DNA of 60,976 bases from contig JAEWTV010000106.1 of the NCBI GenBank assembly GCA_023397675.1, forward strand, positions 1-60,976, written 5' to 3'. Source of the stretch: Bacillota bacterium. Lineage in GTDB: Bacteria; Bacillota; Clostridia; Acetivibrionales; JANLFN01. The notes under the pieces were generated by a model, which did no database searches, was not told the origin of the DNA, and was given only the letters and a program-made list of their open reading frames with translations. Shown one piece after another: positions 25,953 to 34,082 of this stretch. The position numbers and the translations under genes were made by a program. Within the stretch, counting starts at the first letter, position 1. Each line of letters begins with the position of its first letter.

Positions 25953-28388
25953 ATGAAATTTGGACATTTTGATGATGGGAAAAAAGAATATGTAATAACC
26001 ACTCCACAAACTCCGTATCCTTGGATTAATTATCTGGGAACAGAATCGTTTTTTTCACTCATTTCCAATACGGCCGGCGGATACTGCTTTTACAAGGATG
26101 CACGTTTGAGAAGAATTACCCGTTATAGATATAATAATGTGCCAGTAGACTTGGGAGGAAGATACTTCTACATAAATGACAATGGAGATTTCTGGTCACC
26201 TGGTTGGTCGCCTGTTAAAAAAGATTTGGACAAGTATGAATGCAGGCATGGTCTTGGCTATACAAGAATTACCGGAGAAAGAAATGGTATAAGTACAGAG
26301 ACTTTATTCTTTGTTCCCATGAATTATAATGGAGAAATACATAAGGTAACTGTTAAAAATACAAGCAAGGGTGATAAGAAGGTTAAACTCTTCTCCTTCA
26401 TCGAATTCTGCTTATGGAATGCTTACGATGATATGACCAACTTCCAGAGGAACTTCAATACAGGCGAGGTTGAAATTGAAGGTTCTACAATTTATCACAA
26501 GACAGAATACAAGGAAAGACGTAACCATTATGCTTTCTATACTGTAAATGAAAAGCTCTCAGGCTATGATACAGACAGAGAAAGCTTCATGGGATTATAC
26601 AACGGATTTGAAAATCCAAATGCAGTAGTACAGGGTAAATCAAACAACTCTGTAGCAATGGGCTGGTCACCGATTGCATCACACAGCATAGATGTTGAAT
26701 TGAAAGCCGGAGAAGAAAAATCCTTCGTATTCGTTCTAGGTTATGTTGAAAATGCAGAAGATGATAAGTGGGAAGCACCAGGCAAAATCAATAAGAAAAA
26801 AGCTCACGAAATGATTAATTCCTTCAGCACTTCAGAGGCTGCTGACAAGGCGTTTGCAGAACTCAACAAGTACTGGGATTCACTTCTTTCCACATATAAA
26901 GTTGATACTTCTGACGAAAAACTCAACCGCATGGTTAATATATGGAACCAGTACCAGTGTATGGTAACCTTCAATATGTCAAGAAGTGCATCATACTTTG
27001 AATCAGGTATAGGAAGAGGTATGGGCTTCAGAGATTCCAACCAGGATATCCTTGGTTTTGTTCACCAGATTCCTGAAAGAGCAAGAGAAAGAATACTCGA
27101 CATTGCAGCAACACAGTTTGAAGATGGTGGTGCATATCACCAGTATCAGCCACTTACAAAGAAAGGTAACTTTGAAATCGGTGGTAACTTCAATGATGAC
27201 CCGCTGTGGATGATAGCTTCAACTGCAGCTTATATCAAGGAAACAGGAGATTTGGATATACTTAATGAAAGTGTACCATACGACTGTAATCCGGATAACA
27301 AAGGCAGCCTGTTCGGACACCTTAAGGCTTCCTTCTATCATGTAGTGAACAATCTCGGACCTCATGGTTTGCCGCTCATTGGAAGAGCAGACTGGAACGA
27401 CTGTTTGAACCTCAACTGTTTCTCATCACAGCCTGATGAATCCTTCCAGTGTACTACAAGCAAGGACGGGAAGGTTGCTGAATCGGTACTGATAGCAGGA
27501 ATGTTCGTTGCAATTGGTAAAGACTTTGCAAGAATATGCGACGAAATGGGCTACAAGGACGAAGCTGAAAAAGCAAGAAAACATATTGCCGATATGAGTG
27601 CTACCGTTATGAAGTATGGATATGACGGCGAATGGTTCATTCGTGCATACGATGACTTTGGAAACAAAGTAGGAAGCAAGGAATGCGAAGAAGGAAAGAT
27701 ATTTATTGAAAGCCAGGGCTACTGCGTAATGGCAGAAATAGGTGTTGAAGACGGTTCTGCACTTAAGGCTCTTGATTCTGTAAAGAAATATCTTGATACA
27801 CCTTACGGAATAGTTCTTAACAATCCTGCATATACAAAGTACCGCATTGAGCTTGGAGAAATTTCCACATATCCGGGTGGGTATAAGGAAAACGCAGGTA
27901 TCTTCTGCCATAACAATCCATGGATAATTGCAGGTGAAACTGTTCTTGGAAGAGGAGACAGGGCATTTGAATATTATTCAAAGATTGCTCCTGCTTATCT
28001 TGAAGATATAAGCGAAATTCACAGGATGGAGCCATATGTATACTCTCAGATGATTGCAGGTAAAGATGCGGTAAGACCTGGTGAAGCAAAGAATTCATGG
28101 CTTACAGGTACAGCAGCCTGGAACTTTGTAGTAATCAGCCAGAATATACTCGGAATCAAGCCTGATTACAACGGACTCATGATAGATCCTTGTATTCCTT
28201 CAAAAATGAAGGGATATAAGATAACCAGAGGTTTCAGGGGAGATGTTTATAACATCGAAATCAAGAATCCTGACGGAGTTTGCAAGGGCATTAAGAGTGT
28301 TACTGTAGACGGTAAGACAATAGAAGGAAACATTGTTGTTCCGTTCAAAGACGGTAAAGAACACAATGTAGAAGTTATAATGGGATAA
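25953..28388 (+). CDS. Cellobiose phosphorylase, GH94
   Basis: 811 residues starting at ATG 25953 with AAGGAG upstream. The protein is cytoplasmic, with no signal peptide, and converts cellobiose plus phosphate to glucose and glucose-1-phosphate, saving ATP in cellulose users. GH94 features include PWINYLGTESFFSLISNTAG near residue 23, the catalytic-domain segment GRGMGFRDSNQD and GRADWNDCLNL, where Asp483 is the expected general acid. The length is typical of cellobiose, not cellodextrin, phosphorylases (about 980). Cellodextrin transporters are not in this window. The gene is monocistronic between two terminators and neighbours pstS, which fits the need for phosphate but is probably coincidence. 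Confidence 0.93.
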   Translation: MKFGHFDDGKKEYVITTPQTPYPWINYLGTESFFSLISNTAGGYCFYKDARLRRITRYRYNNVPVDLGGRYFYINDNGDFWSPGWSPVKKDLDKYECRHGLGYTRITGERNGISTETLFFVPMNYNGEIHKVTVKNTSKGDKKVKLFSFIEFCLWNAYDDMTNFQRNFNTGEVEIEGSTIYHKTEYKERRNHYAFYTVNEKLSGYDTDRESFMGLYNGFENPNAVVQGKSNNSVAMGWSPIASHSIDVELKAGEEKSFVFVLGYVENAEDDKWEAPGKINKKKAHEMINSFSTSEAADKAFAELNKYWDSLLSTYKVDTSDEKLNRMVNIWNQYQCMVTFNMSRSASYFESGIGRGMGFRDSNQDILGFVHQIPERARERILDIAATQFEDGGAYHQYQPLTKKGNFEIGGNFNDDPLWMIASTAAYIKETGDLDILNESVPYDCNPDNKGSLFGHLKASFYHVVNNLGPHGLPLIGRADWNDCLNLNCFSSQPDESFQCTTSKDGKVAESVLIAGMFVAIGKDFARICDEMGYKDEAEKARKHIADMSATVMKYGYDGEWFIRAYDDFGNKVGSKECEEGKIFIESQGYCVMAEIGVEDGSALKALDSVKKYLDTPYGIVLNNPAYTKYRIELGEISTYPGGYKENAGIFCHNNPWIIAGETVLGRGDRAFEYYSKIAPAYLEDISEIHRMEPYVYSQMIAGKDAVRPGEAKNSWLTGTAAWNFVVISQNILGIKPDYNGLMIDPCIPSKMKGYKITRGFRGDVYNIEIKNPDGVCKGIKSVTVDGKTIEGNIVVPFKDGKEHNVEVIMG

Positions 28389-28405
28389 ATTGAAGTAATC
28401 AACCG

Positions 28406-28439
28406 GCACTGCGGTTCATGTGGACTGCAGTGCTTTTTT
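28406..28439 (+). terminator. Terminator after cellobiose phosphorylase
   Basis: GCACTGC and GCAGTGC form the stem (28406-28433), followed by six T residues. Confidence 0.85.
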
Positions 28440-28465
28440 GTTGTTCAAGGTTATTAATTTCGGAT

Positions 28466-28540
28466 TTGTTAAAAACCTTACATGTATTTAATAATCCATA
28501 ACATTCATTTAATTATTATTTAAAAATCCACTGGTAAAAT
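28466..28540 (+). promoter_or_regulatory. Pho box array and -10 of pstS
   Basis: Hexamers repeat every 11 bp: TTGTTA, CTTACA, TTAATA, TAACAT, TAATTA, TAAAAA (28466-28526). TAAAAT at 28535-28540 is in the -10 position. The array is less perfect than the three others in the window but has the same period. Confidence 0.65.
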
Positions 28541-28574
28541 GAAGACATACTTTAAGAGGAGGTAATTTTAAATT

Positions 28575-29507
28575 ATGAAAAAGAAATCAAATATCAAATT
28601 TATATCGGTAGTTGCAGCTTCAGTTTTCAGTATGTCAATTTTACTCAGTGGATGTGGCAGTTCTTCAAGCGAAACATCAAAGGACAGCAGTAGTGCTGCA
28701 ACAACACCAGCAACTACAGAAGCTGCAAAGACTACAGCCAGTGTTTCAGGTTCAATAACGAGTCTTGGTTCAACAGCTATTCAACAGTTGGTAAAAGAAG
28801 CAGCAGATAACTTCATGAGTAAGAATTCAGGCGCAAGCATCCAGGTTCAGGGTGGCGGAAGTGGAACAGGTTTGACACAGGTATCTTCGGGCGGAGCTGA
28901 TATCGGAAACTCAGATATTTTCGCAGAAGAAAAGCTTCCTGCAGACAAAGCGAAGGAACTTGTTGACCATAAAGTATGTGTAGTAGGTTTCGCAGCAGTA
29001 GTAAATCCTGGAGTTAAGGTTGATAACCTTACACAGAAGCAGCTGGTAGATGTATTTACCGGTAAGATAAAGAACTGGAAAGAACTTGGCGGAGATGACC
29101 AGGAAATAGTTATAGTAAATAGACCAGCAAGTTCAGGTACAAGAGCAACATTTAAGAAGTATGCATTAAATGGTGCCGATGAAGCTCAGGGTAAGGCTCT
29201 TACAGAAGATTCCTCCGGTACGGTTAAGAAGGTTGTAGCTGATACTAAAGGGGCAATATCATATCTGGCACTCTCATACATCGACAATACTGTAAAAGCA
29301 CTTAAGTATGAAGGTACTGAAGCAAATCCTGAAAACATTGCAGCTGGTAAATACCCGATTTGGTCTTATGAACACATGTACACCAAAGGTGAACCAAAGG
29401 ATTTGGCAAAAGCATTCCTTGATTACATCATGAGCTCTGACGTCCAGAATACAATAGTAAAGAAACTTAAATTTATACCAATCAGCGATATGAAAACATC
29501 GAGATAA
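28575..29507 (+). CDS. pstS: Phosphate ABC transporter substrate-binding lipoprotein
   Basis: 310 residues from ATG 28575 with AGAGGAGG upstream. The signal ends in LLSGC, so it is a lipoprotein, followed by a Ser/Thr/Ala-rich linker to residue 58. Phosphate-binding features of PstS are GSTAIQQL, QGGGSGTGL, ADIGNSDIF and NRPASSGTR. It supplies the PstCAB importer, whose genes lie 8-13 kb away on the opposite strand; separation of pstS from pstCAB is unusual. Own Pho box array and terminator make it an independent unit. Confidence 0.95.
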   Translation: MKKKSNIKFISVVAASVFSMSILLSGCGSSSSETSKDSSSAATTPATTEAAKTTASVSGSITSLGSTAIQQLVKEAADNFMSKNSGASIQVQGGGSGTGLTQVSSGGADIGNSDIFAEEKLPADKAKELVDHKVCVVGFAAVVNPGVKVDNLTQKQLVDVFTGKIKNWKELGGDDQEIVIVNRPASSGTRATFKKYALNGADEAQGKALTEDSSGTVKKVVADTKGAISYLALSYIDNTVKALKYEGTEANPENIAAGKYPIWSYEHMYTKGEPKDLAKAFLDYIMSSDVQNTIVKKLKFIPISDMKTSR

Positions 29508-29524
29508 TTAGTATATAGTAGGGG

Positions 29525-29559
29525 CCCTTCTCCATAATCATGGGGGAGGGTTTCTCTTT
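29525..29559 (+). terminator. Terminator after pstS
   Basis: CCCTTCTCC and GGGGGAGGG pair over 9 bp with an 8-nt loop, then TTTCTCTTT. Confidence 0.8.
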
Positions 29560-29653
29560 ATAATTAATACTGTCATTAGTATTTTTTTGCTATAATGCAG
29601 GAACTTTGTATTATATAGAGAATTATTAATAAAAACAAAGGAGTTTGATACGC

Positions 29654-30328
29654 TTGAGAGATATCCTTAATTCAATTAACTGGAATGGAATTATATCAGT
29701 ATTATTAGGAGCTGCAATTGCTTTTTTTGCAACTAACTATAGGGAAAGACAAAAAATCAAAAAGGATATTGAAATTAGCACTGCAAACGAAATGCTAAAA
29801 TTAATAAATGAAATTATAGATAGCATAGAACCTGTTGTCTCTGAAGGCACTATGTTATTGATTTTAGCATCACCTTTAGAGGTTTCATCATTAATAGATT
29901 TTAAAAACATTAAAATAGATGACCATAATTATTTAGAATTTCTTATTGAGGTTCATCATCTTGAAGAAAGATATAATAATGTTTTTGAAAAATTAAAAGT
30001 AAATTTGGATAAGTTTCAGAATGCATTTTCTGCAAGGATGATTGTTCTTATACAGTATAGTGAAAATGTTAAAGAGATATTTTCATATTTTGATACAGTA
30101 GAGAAAGTTAAATTTGAAATGCTATTTAAATTTGAAGATCTTTGTAAGCATATTATTAAAGATAATGATTATTTTGCATGTGAAGATGAATATAACTATT
30201 TTAATTCAAAAATGAAAGAAAGTTTATCAAAAATGAAAAGTATATTAAATGACTTAAGTTATAGGTTACAGAACGATTCCTTGAGCAAAATATTTAAACA
30301 AAAAATAAAACTTAATAACGAGAAGTGA
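29654..30328 (+). CDS. Hypothetical membrane-anchored helical protein
   Basis: 224 residues if started at TTG 29654, ten bases after AAAGGAG; TTG 29645 is too close to that site. One membrane helix lies near the N terminus (GIISVLLGAAIAFFATNY), followed by a basic stretch and about 180 residues of charged alpha-helix with coiled-coil character. I recognise no family. Codon use is more AT-rich than in the flanking core genes, which suggests an accessory gene. It is followed directly by the structured-RNA region. Confidence 0.6.
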   Translation: MRDILNSINWNGIISVLLGAAIAFFATNYRERQKIKKDIEISTANEMLKLINEIIDSIEPVVSEGTMLLILASPLEVSSLIDFKNIKIDDHNYLEFLIEVHHLEERYNNVFEKLKVNLDKFQNAFSARMIVLIQYSENVKEIFSYFDTVEKVKFEMLFKFEDLCKHIIKDNDYFACEDEYNYFNSKMKESLSKMKSILNDLSYRLQNDSLSKIFKQKIKLNNEK

Positions 30329-30384
30329 TAGAAATAACAAATAATATAATTGAAGTTCTTCTAGACTTGGTATAGTACGGGTAC

Positions 30385-30695
30385 GGGCCTTTAAATTGTT
30401 GCTAAAGCAGTTTTTCTGATTTTAAATTCTTGGTGAGAAACCTATTCGACAGTTCAACAGCTTTCTCCAGATTCCACCTTCCATGACTGGCCCTGGTGAA
30501 AGCCTATTGCGGCATGAATAAACAGCTCGCTCTCATGCTGGGACGATGTAACTTCGCTATCCTGCTCATATGCTACTTGAATGGACATCCAAGCCATCCA
30601 AGTAGCATTCGGGCTTAGTTTGTAGAAATACCTGCCAGCTCAGCTCCCGATTAGGCACAATATGGGTATTTCTCTGACATAGGCTGCGAAAGGTT
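30385..30695 (+). ncRNA. Candidate structured RNA, about 310 nt, family unknown
   Basis: No open frame spans this region, and it is visibly less AT-rich than its flanks. It folds into several long hairpins in a row. GCTTTCTCCAG (30460) pairs with CTGGTGAAAGC (30493) with one mismatch. GCATGA (30512) pairs with TCATGC (30533). A 15-nt arm at 30570-30584 pairs with 30594-30608 with one mismatch. AGAAATACC (30624) pairs with GGTATTTCT (30665), with TGCC/GGCA nested inside. CCTTT (30388) can pair with AAAGG (30689) to close the whole. A weak promoter (TTGAAG near 30350, TATAGT near 30371, 15-bp spacer) suggests the plus strand, but strand is not proven. It is not tmRNA, RNase P or SRP RNA by motif. 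The raiA RNA of Clostridia is the family I would test first. Confidence 0.6.
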
Positions 30696-30806
30696 TTTAA
30701 TTTATGAATTCTTGTTATCACCCATTAAAACTACCATTAAGGCGCTTGCTAGATTGTCCTAGAGATTCATTGAAAATTTACCCCAGAATAAAACAATATC
30801 GCTAAA

Positions 30807-31127
30807 TTAATTTTTAAAAAAAGTCACTAAATTTTTTACACATTTTTTAAAGCACTCTAAAAGAAAAGTTAAATTACTACAAAGTTCAAAACAACAGCAA
30901 ATAAATGTAAAAGCATCTATAACGGGAACGTTTTCTTTCCTACTAGAATAATAAATATAAATAAAAACTGCTAAAGACCCATATGAAAATATTTTAAAAA
31001 AAGCTAACCAGCCATCACCATTCTTACTTTTAAATATCATATTTATAATTTTAAGAAAGAAATATGCTCCTGAAAGTATTATTCCCACGTTTAGATAATT
31101 AAAGTCCAAAGAAAGACTATCCAACAT
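30807..31127 (-). CDS. Small hypothetical membrane protein
   Basis: 106 residues from ATG 31127, with GTGAGGCG upstream; the longer GTG start overlaps that site. Three hydrophobic stretches are visible (NVGIILSGAYFFLKIINMIF, GSLAVFIYIYY, and a Cys-rich FICCCFELCSNLTFLLECF). I recognise no family. It points toward the structured-RNA region and is divergent from the TetR-controlled gene. Confidence 0.5.
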   Translation of the reverse strand: MLDSLSLDFNYLNVGIILSGAYFFLKIINMIFKSKNGDGWLAFFKIFSYGSLAVFIYIYYSSRKENVPVIDAFTFICCCFELCSNLTFLLECFKKCVKNLVTFFKN

Positions 31128-31259
31128 AAATCGCCTCACTTAATGTTTTTAAACTAATAAATCTATACTTATGTAAAAAATCGCAACTATAATATAACAC
31201 ATATGAGGAAAGAATGTTTATTATTTTTGTTTAATAAACCAAAGAGGTGCTCTAGGATA

Positions 31260-31304
31260 TTGACATTTATAGTTATTTATATTATAATAAAAACCGACGG
31301 TCGG
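31260..31304 (+). promoter_or_regulatory. Consensus promoter with TetR-type operator
   Basis: TTGACA (31260-31265), 17-bp spacer and TATAAT (31283-31288) form a perfect sigma-A promoter. The perfect inverted repeat CCGAC-G-GTCGG (31294-31304) lies over the start of transcription. The TetR regulator encoded at 32360 is the likely ligand-sensing repressor. Confidence 0.78.
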
Positions 31305-31328
31305 AATAAAAATTTAAGAGGTGCATGT

Positions 31329-32252
31329 ATGAGAATAGGAATTTTTTATTTTTCTGGCACAGGAAATACTGAGCTGATTGCTAAATTTATCGGAAACGGA
31401 CTTATAAATAGAGGAAATTCGGTTGAGTACTTCAAAATTGAAGATATTCTTAATAATAACATGGTTATTGATATAAGCCAATATGATATGGTAGGTGTAG
31501 GACATCCGGTGCTTGGTTTCGGCGCAACAGGCATTGCAGACAAATTTTCAAAATATATGCCTAATGGTAATAACAAGCCCGCATTTGTTTTTAAGACTGC
31601 ATCTTCTCACCACTATTTAAACCAAGGAGCATCAAAAACAATTATCAGGAATATGAAGAAGAACGGGTATGATGTCTTTCACAATTCAATAATTGCAATG
31701 GCATGCAACTGGTTTTTAAAGTATGAGGATACATTTATAAAACAATTATTCGAGGCAGCAGAGGTTAAGACAGAAAGAATAGCAGAAGAAATTAATAATA
31801 AAGAAAAAAGGATATTAAAAATAAATCCTATACTCAGCGGAATATTCAGTGTTGCTTATTATTTGGAGGAACATGTTGGTGCCAAACAATACGCAAAAAA
31901 TATTAAGGTATCCGATAAATGCACCAAATGTAAAAAGTGTTTGAACAGCTGTCCGAGCAGAAACATCTCTGAAGCAGATGGTAAAATTACTTTCGGAAAG
32001 AATTGTGTATGGTGTATGCGCTGCGCATATATTTGTCCTGTAAATGCATTGCAGCCTGGTGCAATGAAAAGCTGCAAACTTGAACCTTTTAACGGCGGGT
32101 ATTATATTGACAGAGTCCTGAATAACAAGGAAATTGGAAATATATTTGTTACCAAAGAAACAAAGGGATACTACAAGCATTTTATTAAATATTTGTATGG
32201 AGATAAGGAATATGTTGAAAGGCTCAGGGGGAAATCTGAGAAACCTTTATAA
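31329..32252 (+). CDS. EFR1-type flavodoxin-ferredoxin fusion protein
   Basis: 307 residues from ATG 31329, preceded by AAGAGG. The N-terminal flavodoxin domain has the FMN phosphate loop FSGTGNTE near residue 8 and GHPVLGFGATG near residue 60. The C terminus carries two 4Fe-4S motifs: CTKCKKCLNSCP and CVWCMRCAYICP. The expected role is electron transfer between ferredoxin-type carriers and an unknown partner in the cytoplasm. A TetR operator on the promoter and the tetR gene downstream indicate induction by a small molecule. A damaged paralogue follows at 32962, and a third member lies at 57922. Confidence 0.85.
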   Translation: MRIGIFYFSGTGNTELIAKFIGNGLINRGNSVEYFKIEDILNNNMVIDISQYDMVGVGHPVLGFGATGIADKFSKYMPNGNNKPAFVFKTASSHHYLNQGASKTIIRNMKKNGYDVFHNSIIAMACNWFLKYEDTFIKQLFEAAEVKTERIAEEINNKEKRILKINPILSGIFSVAYYLEEHVGAKQYAKNIKVSDKCTKCKKCLNSCPSRNISEADGKITFGKNCVWCMRCAYICPVNALQPGAMKSCKLEPFNGGYYIDRVLNNKEIGNIFVTKETKGYYKHFIKYLYGDKEYVERLRGKSEKPL

Positions 32253-32287
32253 TAACTGTTTTGGGCACTCTAAGGGCATGATGCATA

Positions 32288-32335
32288 TTGAATATAATTC
32301 AACTTAAATGTATAATAAAAACCGGTAGATGGTTT
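32288..32335 (+). promoter_or_regulatory. tetR promoter with imperfect operator
   Basis: TTGAAT (32288-32293), 17-bp spacer, TATAAT (32311-32316). The DNA from -10 onward, TATAATAAAAACCG, is identical over 14 bases to the promoter at 31283. The operator is an imperfect repeat, AAACC-N7-GGTTT, in place of the perfect one, consistent with weaker autoregulation. Confidence 0.65.
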
Positions 32336-32359
32336 AAGTTTTTTTACTGGAGGTTAACT

Positions 32360-32950
32360 GTGACAAAGTGGGAACCAAAAGAAAAACGTGTAAGTGACAT
32401 AATCAGTGCTGCAATGGAAGTTTTCCTTGAAAAGGGATATGAGGGCACTTCAATGGAGTCAATTGCTTCCAAGGCAGGGATAAGCAAGGGTGGGCTTTAT
32501 CACCATTTTAAAAGTAAGGATGAAATTCTTTATTACGCTAATGAAAAACTGACAGAGCCCGTATATGAATTAATTAAAAGGACTTTAAAAAACACTGATG
32601 TTATTTTGGGGCTGGAGGAATATATTAAAGATTACCTTTACTACTGGACACAGCACCAAACAGAACTGACTTTCTTCTTCCTGACTATGACTAAAGCACT
32701 TTCGTGTCCTGAAACATGGGGATATTTTGATGAATACTGCCAGGGTATGATTGATTTTTTTGAAAAGATTTTTAAAGCAGGGATTGAAACAGGTAAGTTT
32801 ATAAAACACAATACGAAAGCTCAGGCAGTAATGCTTATGACGGCACTTGACGGAAGCCTTGGTTATTTACCTATGTGCAGCAGTCTTGAAGTTAACAGTA
32901 TGGTTGATCATTTTGTTGAGGTATTTATAAAACCTATATCGAAGCATTAA
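32360..32950 (+). CDS. TetR-family transcriptional regulator
   Basis: 196 residues from GTG 32360, six bases after TGGAGG. The TetR helix-turn-helix is complete: IISAAMEVFLEKGYEGTSME (residues about 12-31), then IASKAGISKGGLYHHFKSKD. The C-terminal ligand domain is variable and gives no ligand. It lies between two flavodoxin-ferredoxin genes, one intact and one frameshifted, and both the first of these and tetR itself have matching promoter-operator DNA. Repression of this cluster until a ligand appears is the likely role. Confidence 0.88.
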   Translation: MTKWEPKEKRVSDIISAAMEVFLEKGYEGTSMESIASKAGISKGGLYHHFKSKDEILYYANEKLTEPVYELIKRTLKNTDVILGLEEYIKDYLYYWTQHQTELTFFFLTMTKALSCPETWGYFDEYCQGMIDFFEKIFKAGIETGKFIKHNTKAQAVMLMTALDGSLGYLPMCSSLEVNSMVDHFVEVFIKPISKH

Positions 32951-32961
32951 GAGGTGGGTTT

Positions 32962-34004
32962 ATGCAAAAGGTATTATTACATTATTTCAGTGGAACAGGC
33001 AACTCTCTCTATGCTGCAAATAAGCTTGAACATGAATTGTCCGAGTTAGGCTATGAAATTGTTTTTCAATCTGTTGAAATGCTATAAGTAGTGATATATA
33101 TGGTTATTCACTACATATTTTCTTTTTCCCTGTTTATGCAACAGCCGTACCCCATATAATGCTAAAGTATATCCGAAACCTACCTGATGGCAAGGGCGTC
33201 AAAACTGCCGTTATATGCACAAATGGCAGGGTAAGCACTCATTTCAGGGACGGATATCAGGGGTGGGCGCTGCACCAGGCAAGGCTATACCTTAAAATGA
33301 AGAATTATGATGTGTTTTTCTCAGATACTTTGGATTTCCCTCACAATATTACTATAGCTTTTCCTCCAAGAAAAGAAAAATATAATGAGGAAATTGTCAA
33401 TTGTGCTTTGACAAATATAGCATCGCTTGCTGAACAGATTTCAAAAGGCGAGAAATCCCATCGTGGTATTTTTATACTCAATTTTTTATGGAGCATACCT
33501 TTCGGAATTCTTTACTCAGTTATTGGAAGGCGATTGTTTGGTAAGGTTTTTGCTGCTGATTGCAGATGCAATTCCTGTAAGCTCTGTGCCAAACAATGTC
33601 CGGCTAAAGCTATCCGGGATTACAATGGTCAATTAAGATGGAAATGGAATTGTGAAGGCTGTCTTAGGTGTATAAACAGCTGCCCGAAACATTCAATTCA
33701 AGGTTCGGCATTCAGGGCTTTAGCGATAATTGCAACTGCTTTTCTAATACCCGATTACATTACGAAAAAAATAATACCTGCCTCTTTTTTTAAAGAGCTG
33801 GGTCATACTGGCGCTGCATTATTCAATACATTAATTGATCTATTACTATTCATAATTACCTTTATAATAGTTGATTGGATTATTTATCAAGTGTCTAAAG
33901 TACCTGTAGCCAGAAAAGTAGTAAGCTGGGGACATACAAGGTTATTTGGGAGATATCATATTAATAGATTAGAACCAAATAAAAAAACTTCTGACAAAGT
34001 TTAA
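32962..34004 (+). pseudogene. Frameshifted EFR1-type flavodoxin-ferredoxin gene
   Basis: ATG 32962, with GAGGTGGG upstream, starts a flavodoxin domain (VLLHYFSGTGNSLYAANKL) that stops at TAA 33085. The same protein continues in the next frame from about 33081 (SSDIYGYSLHIFFFPVYA), through IMLKYIRNLPDG to 34004. A one-base deletion (or two-base insertion) near 33080-33088 explains it. The second part has two 4Fe-4S motifs, CRCNSCKLCAKQCP and CEGCLRCINSCP, and then two C-terminal membrane helices that the first paralogue lacks. No slippery heptamer is seen at the junction, so recoding is unlikely. A sequencing error remains possible. An internal ATG at 33159 could give a truncated product. Confidence 0.8.
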
Positions 34005-34025
34005 TAACAATATTTTAAATATAAA

Positions 34026-34052
34026 TAAAAAGCCCATTCTAAGGGCTTTTTT
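34026..34052. terminator. Bidirectional terminator between the EFR1 cluster and phoR
   Basis: AAAAAGCCC and GGGCTTTTT (34027-34051) with a 7-nt loop, A-run and T-run on either side. Confidence 0.85.
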
Positions 34053-34082
34053 CATAAGCTATAGGAATCTAAATTTATACGA

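Noticed and set aside
30385..30695. Transposase remnant as the source of the conserved-looking spacer
   Set aside because: The frames I checked on the minus strand are interrupted and gave no convincing transposase segment, while hairpins are consistent across the region. It remains the main alternative for the RNA candidate.
33060..33100. Programmed frameshifting as explanation for the split flavodoxin gene
   Set aside because: No slippery heptamer or stimulatory structure is seen at the junction; a one-base deletion is simpler.
29645..34004. Prophage or defence island
   Set aside because: No integrase, capsid, restriction, toxin or nuclease gene is present; only a small accessory stretch.
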